Shown here: piece after piece, positions 42,554 to 47,050 of the stretch | Layout of the letters: each line of letters opens with the position of its first letter | Numbering within the stretch: the stretch's first letter is position 1 | Source of the DNA: Caulobacter sp. | Lineage (GTDB): Bacteria > Pseudomonadota > Alphaproteobacteria > Caulobacterales > Caulobacteraceae | Assembly: GCA_030645575.1 (NCBI GenBank) | Contig: JAUSMJ010000019.1 | Span: 1 to 47,050 of the forward strand | Direction of reading: 5' to 3' | DNA length: 47,050 bases | Made by a program: the position numbers and the translations under genes | Notes under the pieces: generated by a model | Told to the model about the DNA's origin: nothing | What the model saw: only the letters and a program-made list of their open reading frames with translations | Database searches by the model: none

Positions 42554-43237
42554 CTACACCCGCGCCGCCGCCTGCTCCGCCGCCTCCGTTCGCACCGCCA
42601 TCGCCCGCTCGTTGAACGCCTTGATCGCCGCCAACACGTGCGGCGGCGCGGTCTCGGGCCGGCCGGCGTTGAACGGCGGGGCCGGGGCGTATTCCAGCGC
42701 CAGCTGCAGGCCCTGGGCGAAGTCGTCGCCGGCGATCTCGGCCGCCAGGGTCAGGGCGAAGTCAATGCCCGCGGTCACGCCGCCGCCGGTGACGTAGCGC
42801 CCGTCGCGGACTACCCGCGCCGGATCCGGAATGGCGCCGAACAGGGCCAGCTGGTCACGCCAGGCCCAGTGGCAGGCGGCCCGGCGGCCCTTCAGCAGGC
42901 CAGCGGCGGCCAGGATCAGCGAGCCGGTGCAGACCGAGGTCACCCAGGTCGCCTTGTCCGCCAGCCGCTGGATATGGCCGATGAACACGGGATCCTGCAT
43001 CGCCTGGGTGGTCCCGAACCCGCCGGGAATGCACAGCAGGTCGCAGGCCTCGATGTCGGTGAACCGCGTCAGCCCGGCGAAGGTCAGGCCGTCGGCCTCC
43101 ATCTCGCCGCCCTGCACGCTGGCCACCGTGGTCACCGCGCCGGGCAGGCGCGAGAGGAATTGATGCGGCCCCGTGAAATCGAGGTGGGTGACTCCGGGAT
43201 ACAGGGCGAAGACAATACGCAGGGGCTGGGCGGTCAT
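42554..43237 (-). CDS. DJ-1/PfpI family protein (isonitrile-hydratase-like)
   Basis: A 227-residue class I glutamine-amidotransferase-like protein. The nucleophile Cys lies in the elbow WVTSVCTGSLILAAAGLLKG, with CDLLCIPGGFGTTQAMQD and VTGGGVTAGIDFALTLAAEI on either side; the ACHWAW stretch and Asp/Glu partners recall Pseudomonas isonitrile hydratase (InhA). Substrate is not established. It is divergent from an AraC regulator whose N-terminal domain has the same fold, a common pairing in which the regulator controls the enzyme. Confidence 0.88.
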   Translation of the reverse strand: MTAQPLRIVFALYPGVTHLDFTGPHQFLSRLPGAVTTVASVQGGEMEADGLTFAGLTRFTDIEACDLLCIPGGFGTTQAMQDPVFIGHIQRLADKATWVTSVCTGSLILAAAGLLKGRRAACHWAWRDQLALFGAIPDPARVVRDGRYVTGGGVTAGIDFALTLAAEIAGDDFAQGLQLALEYAPAPPFNAGRPETAPPHVLAAIKAFNERAMAVRTEAAEQAAARV

Positions 43238-43281
43238 GGGCGGGCTCCGGTTGACGTGGTTATCGTCGCCGGACTAGCGTC

Positions 43282-43316
43282 TGGCGGAAATGACAATATT
43301 CCCTCGTTTTCCGCCA
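43282..43316. promoter_or_regulatory. Candidate operator over the GlxA-type regulator start
   Basis: TGGCGGAAA (43282-43290) and TTTCCGCCA (43308-43316) are perfect inverted 9-mers with a 17-base AT-richer spacer. The right half includes the A of the regulator ATG (43316), so binding would block its own translation start region and possibly the divergent gene. Confidence 0.45.
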
Positions 43317-44257
43317 TGCGCACGATAGGGGTCCTGATCTTCCCCGATTTCCAGCTGCTCGACGCGGCGGGGCCGATCGGCGCGTTCGAGATCGCCGGGC
43401 GCTTTGTGCCGGGAACCTACGGCATCGTCGTGCTGTCGCGGGACGGCGGCCCGGTGGCGAGTTCGTCGGGCGTGACCCTGAACAGCACGGCCTTCGCCAG
43501 CGCGGGGCGGCTGGACACCCTGCTGGTGTCGGGTGGTGAGGGCACGCGCGGGGAGGCGATCTGCGAGGCGACGCTCGCCTTCGTCCGCGCGACCGCCGCC
43601 ACGGTCCGGCGCACGGCCAGCGTCTGCTCGGGCGCCTATGTGTTGGCCCAGGCGGGCCTGCTCGACGGCCGCCGCGCCACCACCCACTGGAATCGCACGG
43701 CCGACTTCGCCCGCCGCTTTCCGAAGGTGAAGCTCGAGCCGGACCGCATCTGGGTGCGCGACGGGGCGGTCTGGAGCAGCGCCGGGATCACCGCCGGCAT
43801 CGACCTGGCCCTGGCCCTGGTCGCCGAGGACCTGGGCGAGGACATCGCCCGCAAGACCGCCCAGCAGCTGGTCGTCTATCACCGGCGGCCGGGTGGCCAG
43901 TCGCAGTTCTCGGCCATGCTGGAGCTGGAGGCCGGCGGCCGGTTCGACGCGGTGACCGCCTGGGCGCGCGAGAACCTGCGCAACCCCCTGACCGTGGCCG
44001 AGCTGGCCGACCGCGCCGGCATGAGCGAGCGCAACTTCGCCCGCGCCTTCGCCGCCCAGACCGGCTTCACCCCGGCCAAGGCCATCGAGCGACTGCGCGT
44101 CGAGGCCGCGCGCGCCCTGCTGGATTCCCAGCCGCTGCAGGTCGAGGACGTGGCGCTGGAGACCGGCTTTGGCGACGCCGAGCGCATGCGCCGCGCCTTC
44201 ATCCGCGCGTTCGGCCAGCCGCCGCAGGCGCTGCGGCGCGGGGCCAGGGCGGCTTAG
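43316..44257 (+). CDS. GlxA/FtrA-type AraC family transcriptional regulator
   Basis: A 313-residue regulator with an N-terminal DJ-1/PfpI-like domain (TIGVLIFPDFQLLDAAGPIG, RTASVCSGAYVLAQAGLLDG, WSSAGITAGIDLALALVAED) and a C-terminal AraC double helix-turn-helix (LTVAELADRAGMSERNFARA, FAAQTGFTPAKAIERLRVEA, ALETGFGDAERMRRAF). The amidotransferase-like domain probably senses a small molecule. The ATG at 43316 places the conserved start first; the open frame extends upstream to 42638 but lies antisense to the PfpI gene. Confidence 0.92.
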   Translation: MRTIGVLIFPDFQLLDAAGPIGAFEIAGRFVPGTYGIVVLSRDGGPVASSSGVTLNSTAFASAGRLDTLLVSGGEGTRGEAICEATLAFVRATAATVRRTASVCSGAYVLAQAGLLDGRRATTHWNRTADFARRFPKVKLEPDRIWVRDGAVWSSAGITAGIDLALALVAEDLGEDIARKTAQQLVVYHRRPGGQSQFSAMLELEAGGRFDAVTAWARENLRNPLTVAELADRAGMSERNFARAFAAQTGFTPAKAIERLRVEAARALLDSQPLQVEDVALETGFGDAERMRRAFIRAFGQPPQALRRGARAA

Positions 44258-44388
44258 GGGCGGGGGACATGTACCGGCCTGCCCTTGACCAGGCTGGAGA
44301 GACCGGCACGCTGGCCCGCAAGAGATCGACGGCGGGGTGTCGCCGGAGTTCGGGGGCATCGGCTTCGAAGCGGCGGCCTGAGTGTCCA

Positions 44389-44725
44389 TTGAGGGCGGTG
44401 AGCGGATACTCCTGACAAGCGCAGCGAACCGCCCCCTAAACTCCGCTCATCCTCGCGGAAGCGAGGACCCAGGTTTACGGCCGGCGCACTCACTTCAATG
44501 GATGTCTGGCACCCCGACGGGACACCCTACATCGGATCGACCGACAGCCTCGTGCGAAGGGTTGGCGAACCTCGCGAAGGATTGATTCCGGGATTCACCA
44601 GCCGAACATCGCGGTGATTGGCGAACAGCGGCTGCCATGAGTGCACCGGCCGTAAACCTGGGTCCTCGCTTCCGCGAGGAAGAGCGGGAAGAAGGGGGGC
44701 TGAGGACTTCCCACCGCCCTCAATA
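44389..44725. repeat. Long imperfect inverted repeat (MITE-like or REP family B pair) enclosing a GIY-YIG relic
   Basis: Left arm 44389-44492 and right arm about 44637-44725 are reverse complements: both carry ATTGAGGGCGGTG at the outer end, the hairpin TCATCCTCGC-GGAA-GCGAGGACCCA, then GGTTTACGGCCGG(C/T)GCACTCA at the inner end. The inner 45 bases match with about one change; the middle of each arm is less alike. The enclosed 145 bp holds the GIY-YIG fragment. The 44258-44388 stretch to the left has no recognised feature. Confidence 0.8.
44498..44617 (+). pseudogene. GIY-YIG (UvrC/Intron-type, YhbQ-like) nuclease fragment
   Basis: A 39-codon frame reads MDVWHPDGTPYIGSTDSLVR, RVGEPREGLIPGFTSRTSR, then stop. 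This matches the N-terminal core of single-domain GIY-YIG nucleases (xxPxGTLYIGVTNDLxRRVxEHRxGxxxGFTxxY), with the YIG, the RR and the GFT elements visible. Known members continue with about 50 more residues, including the catalytic Glu; those are absent, and the EH of the VxEHR motif is changed to EP. It is a relic enclosed by the inverted repeat at 44389-44725. Confidence 0.75.
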
Positions 44726-45379
44726 ATCCGGTCCACCCGGGAACATGTGCATGTACGGCTCCGCCTCCTTCAGCACCCTCACGAACGACGGCCGCGTCTC
44801 GAGCCGGTCGTAGTAGGCCCGCAGAGCCGGCCGGTCGCCCCACGCCTGGCAGCGCTGGGCGTAGAACAGGGCCGGGCTCGCGGCGCAGTCGGCCATCGAA
44901 TAGGTCTCGCCCGCCGCCCAGGCGCGGCCGTCGGACAGCGTCTCTTCCAGAAAGCCGTAGGCCGTCTCCAGCGTGCGCCGGGCCTCGGCCACGCCGAACG
45001 GGTCCTTGGCGTCCCCGGGGCGGAGCACCTCGAAGACGAGGCGTCCCTGGGGCTGCATCACATAGTGGTCGAAGAACCGGTCCATGAACCGCGCCTTCAG
45101 CGCCGCGCCCGGATCGGCCGGGATCAGGCCCGCGCCGGGATAGTGCTGGTCCAGGTACTCGGTGATGATGCTGGACTCGACGACCGTCTCGTCCCGCGCC
45201 TCGTCACGCAGCAGCGGCATCTTGCCGATCGGCCAGCGCTGCATGAATTCGACGACCGGCCCGTCCTCGGCGCCGAACTGGATCATCTCGAAGGTGAACG
45301 GCGTACCCGCCTCGTAGAGCGGGATCAGCGCCTTCCAGCAGAAGGACGACAGCGGATGGGCGAAGAGGCGCAGGGTCAT
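44720..45379 (-). CDS. Glutathione S-transferase family protein
   Basis: A 219-residue soluble GST. The thioredoxin-like N-domain begins LRLFAHPLSSFCWKALIPLY, with the family Ser/Cys active region (SSFCWK), the cis-Pro motif GKMPLLRD and the Glu-Ser VVESSIITEYLDQHYPG. The C-terminal helical domain contains WAAGETYSMADCAASPALFY, the usual hydrophobic capping motif. Substrate unknown. The last codons overlap the outer end of the right arm of the inverted repeat. Confidence 0.92.
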   Translation of the reverse strand: MTLRLFAHPLSSFCWKALIPLYEAGTPFTFEMIQFGAEDGPVVEFMQRWPIGKMPLLRDEARDETVVESSIITEYLDQHYPGAGLIPADPGAALKARFMDRFFDHYVMQPQGRLVFEVLRPGDAKDPFGVAEARRTLETAYGFLEETLSDGRAWAAGETYSMADCAASPALFYAQRCQAWGDRPALRAYYDRLETRPSFVRVLKEAEPYMHMFPGGPDY

Positions 45380-45514
45380 GGGCGGGTCTCGCCTGGATCA
45401 CTTAAGCAGACGCTACACTATTTCGACAAGGCCGCGACCGTCAACCATTCCCGCCATCATCCTCGCGGCGAGCACGGGGATGACGGCGGTTGGGGGATGA
45501 GCCATCCTCCCGCC

Positions 45515-45985
45515 ATGACCCTGCCCCCGATCTACGAAACCCACCGCCTTGTCCCGGCCAGGACCTTCGACGATCTCAAGGTCGGTGACCGCTATCCCCT
45601 GCCCTCGCGCACCCTGGGTGACGGCAATTTCGCGGCCTTCCAGGCGGTCAGTCTCGACAACCATCCGATCCACTACGACGTCGAATACTGCCGGGCGCTG
45701 GGCCATCCCGGGCCGCTGGCGCACGGGCTGCAGGTGCTGTGCTTCACCGCCGCCGGCGCGGGGCTGTTCCCGCACGAGATCGGCGACGCCCTGCTGGGCA
45801 TGATCGAGGTGCGGGCCAGGGTGCTGAAGAGCGCCTATCCAGGCGACACCCTCTATCCGGCCCTCGAGATCAGCGAGCTGAAACGCCAGCGGACGACCGG
45901 CGTGGTGACCATGAAGGCGACGGTGGCCAACCAGAAAGGCGAGGTCGTTCTGGACGGCGAACACGTCTATCTGTTGAAATTGTAG
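45515..45985 (+). CDS. MaoC-like hot-dog dehydratase
   Basis: A 156-residue single hot-dog protein of the MaoC/(R)-specific enoyl-CoA hydratase family. The hydratase-2 motif is seen as DGNFAAFQAVSLDNHPIHYD, followed by GPLAHGLQVLCFTAAGAGLF; the DxNPxH-type Asp and His are present (LDNHPIH). It may hydrate enoyl-CoA or a related thioester. An in-frame ATG at 45497 is the alternative start. It ends 24 bases before the Nramp-related gene on the same strand. Confidence 0.85.
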   Translation: MTLPPIYETHRLVPARTFDDLKVGDRYPLPSRTLGDGNFAAFQAVSLDNHPIHYDVEYCRALGHPGPLAHGLQVLCFTAAGAGLFPHEIGDALLGMIEVRARVLKSAYPGDTLYPALEISELKRQRTTGVVTMKATVANQKGEVVLDGEHVYLLKL

Positions 45986-46009
45986 GTCCACTCCCGTCGC
46001 GAGACACGC

Positions 46010-47050
46010 ATGACCGATCCCACGCCCCGCGACCGCAGGCCCAGCCTGCTCGGCCGACTCGGCCCGGGCCTGATCACCGGCGCGGCCGACGACGATCCCG
46101 GCGGCGTGGCGACCCACTCCCAGGCCGGGGCGATGTTCGGCCTGAACATGCTGTGGAGCGTGGTGCTGGCCTATCCGCTGCTGGCGGGCATCCAGCAGAT
46201 CGTCGCCCGCATCGGCCGGGTCACCGGCCACGGCCTGGCGGCCAACGTCCAGCGGGTGTTTCCGTCCTGGGTGCTGGCCATCCTGGTGATCTCGCTGCTG
46301 GTCGCCAACACGATCAACATCGCCGCCGACGTGGCCGCCATGGGCGAGGCCGCCGCTCTCGTTCTGCCCGGCGCCGGCAAGTTCTTCTACGCCCTGGTCT
46401 TCGGCCTGGGCTGCGTGCTGCTCGAAGTGTTCATGAGCTACAAGCGCTACGTGAAGGTGCTCAAGTGGCTGACCCTGTCGCTGCTCGCCTATGTCGGGGT
46501 CGTCTTCACCGTGAAGATCCCCTGGGCGGAGGTCGCCTACCGCTCGCTGGTTCCCGAGATCGTGCTCAGCCCCGCCTTCCTGACCATGGTGGTGGCGGTC
46601 TTCGGCACGACCATCAGCCCCTACATGTTCTTCTGGCAGAGCTCACAGGAGGTCGAGGACCTGGGTCCCGATCCGGAGAAGCGCTCGCTGCTCCATACGC
46701 CGCAGCTCGCCGACGGCGAACTGCGCCGCATCCGGCTCGACACCTGGTTCGGCATGGCCATCTGCAGCCTGATCGCCTTCTTCATCGTCCTGACCACGTC
46801 CGTGACCCTGCACACAAACGGTGTGACCGAAATCGACAGCGCAGCGCAGGCCGCGCAGGCGCTCCGCCCCATCGCCGGCGAACTGGCCTTCTGGCTGTTC
46901 AGCCTCGGAATCATCGGCACGGGCCTGCTGGCCGTGCCCGTGCTGGCCGGGTCGGCGGCCTACGCCATCTCCGAGTCGTTCGGCTGGCCGATGGGGCTGG
47001 ACCGCAAGCTGGGCCAGGCGCCGGGCTTCTACGCCATCATCGCCGCCGCC
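46010..47050 (+). CDS. Nramp-related divalent metal transporter with non-canonical metal site, 3' end cut
   Basis: Proton-coupled-type metal permease of the Nramp/SLC11 superfamily; 347 codons are present before the window ends. In TM1 the canonical DPGN is DPGG (residues 29-32, GAADDDPGGVATHSQAGAMF), and in TM6 the usual AxxMPH is TTISPYMFFWQSSQEVED (from 200). The Asn and Met ligands of manganese/iron transporters are thus both missing, as in the Nramp-related magnesium transporter group. Multiple hydrophobic segments are otherwise typical. Mg or another hard ion is the likely cargo, as inference. Confidence 0.88.
   Translation, partial: MTDPTPRDRRPSLLGRLGPGLITGAADDDPGGVATHSQAGAMFGLNMLWSVVLAYPLLAGIQQIVARIGRVTGHGLAANVQRVFPSWVLAILVISLLVANTINIAADVAAMGEAAALVLPGAGKFFYALVFGLGCVLLEVFMSYKRYVKVLKWLTLSLLAYVGVVFTVKIPWAEVAYRSLVPEIVLSPAFLTMVVAVFGTTISPYMFFWQSSQEVEDLGPDPEKRSLLHTPQLADGELRRIRLDTWFGMAICSLIAFFIVLTTSVTLHTNGVTEIDSAAQAAQALRPIAGELAFWLFSLGIIGTGLLAVPVLAGSAAYAISESFGWPMGLDRKLGQAPGFYAIIAAA

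Overview
The window is a dense, very high-GC chromosomal segment with alphaproteobacterial, probably Caulobacteraceae-like, character. The pointers are an alphaproteobacterial-type LexA box (GTTC-N7-GTTC in the gene direction) before dnaG, a DnaG whose zinc ligands are all replaced, a Flp-type pilin, pseudaminic-acid genes resembling the Caulobacter flm flagellin-glycosylation set, and a nadA promoter with two NadQ-like palindromes. No 16S or tRNA gene is present, so the genus is inference. Most genes are chromosomal housekeeping genes; the accessory content consists mainly of small intergenic repeats.

Left part (1-7165): the 5' part of rpoD (leftward, cut by the edge), then dnaG. An unusual open frame between them encodes a second, divergent copy of the DnaG C-terminal domain, and dnaG itself changes base composition after about codon 106. 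Upstream lies a leftward run comF - grxC - nitrilase-family amidase - DUF1178, divergent from a methyltransferase whose start codon overlaps that of comF.

Middle-left (7166-15390): a Flp pilin overlapping a mutT gene, kdsA, a leftward peptidyl-prolyl isomerase lipoprotein - argJ pair, a REP-associated tyrosine transposase (RAYT) flanked by its REP palindromes, and secA. Related palindromes sit in several other intergenic gaps.

Centre (15390-24600): a frameshifted carotenoid oxygenase, a DUF2855 gene divergent from a TetR regulator, an epoxide hydrolase, an oxyR/ahpC-ahpD peroxide-defence locus, a START-like secreted protein, a membrane protein and greA.

Right-centre (24719-33373): an ELM1-family gene with pseF-pseH (rightward) converging on pseI-pseG (leftward). 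These are four of the six steps of CMP-pseudaminic acid synthesis and activation. Then a Gly-rich small membrane protein, trxB, a GNAT, a bacterial Cys-loop-like (pentameric ligand-gated channel) homologue and a SleB-type cell-wall hydrolase.

Right (33480-47050): a hybrid sensor kinase, the nadA-(small ORF)-nadB-nadC operon, an SDR, a membrane acyltransferase, a YgiD-type dioxygenase, a DJ-1/PfpI protein divergent from a GlxA-type AraC regulator, a GIY-YIG nuclease relic inside a long inverted repeat, a GST, a MaoC-like dehydratase and a truncated Nramp-related transporter with a non-canonical metal site.

The points most worth following are the mosaic dnaG with its displaced C-terminal relic, the REP families whose stems vary while staying self-complementary, the inverted-repeat element carrying the GIY-YIG relic, the twin operators of the nad operon, and the unusual channel and Nramp homologues.
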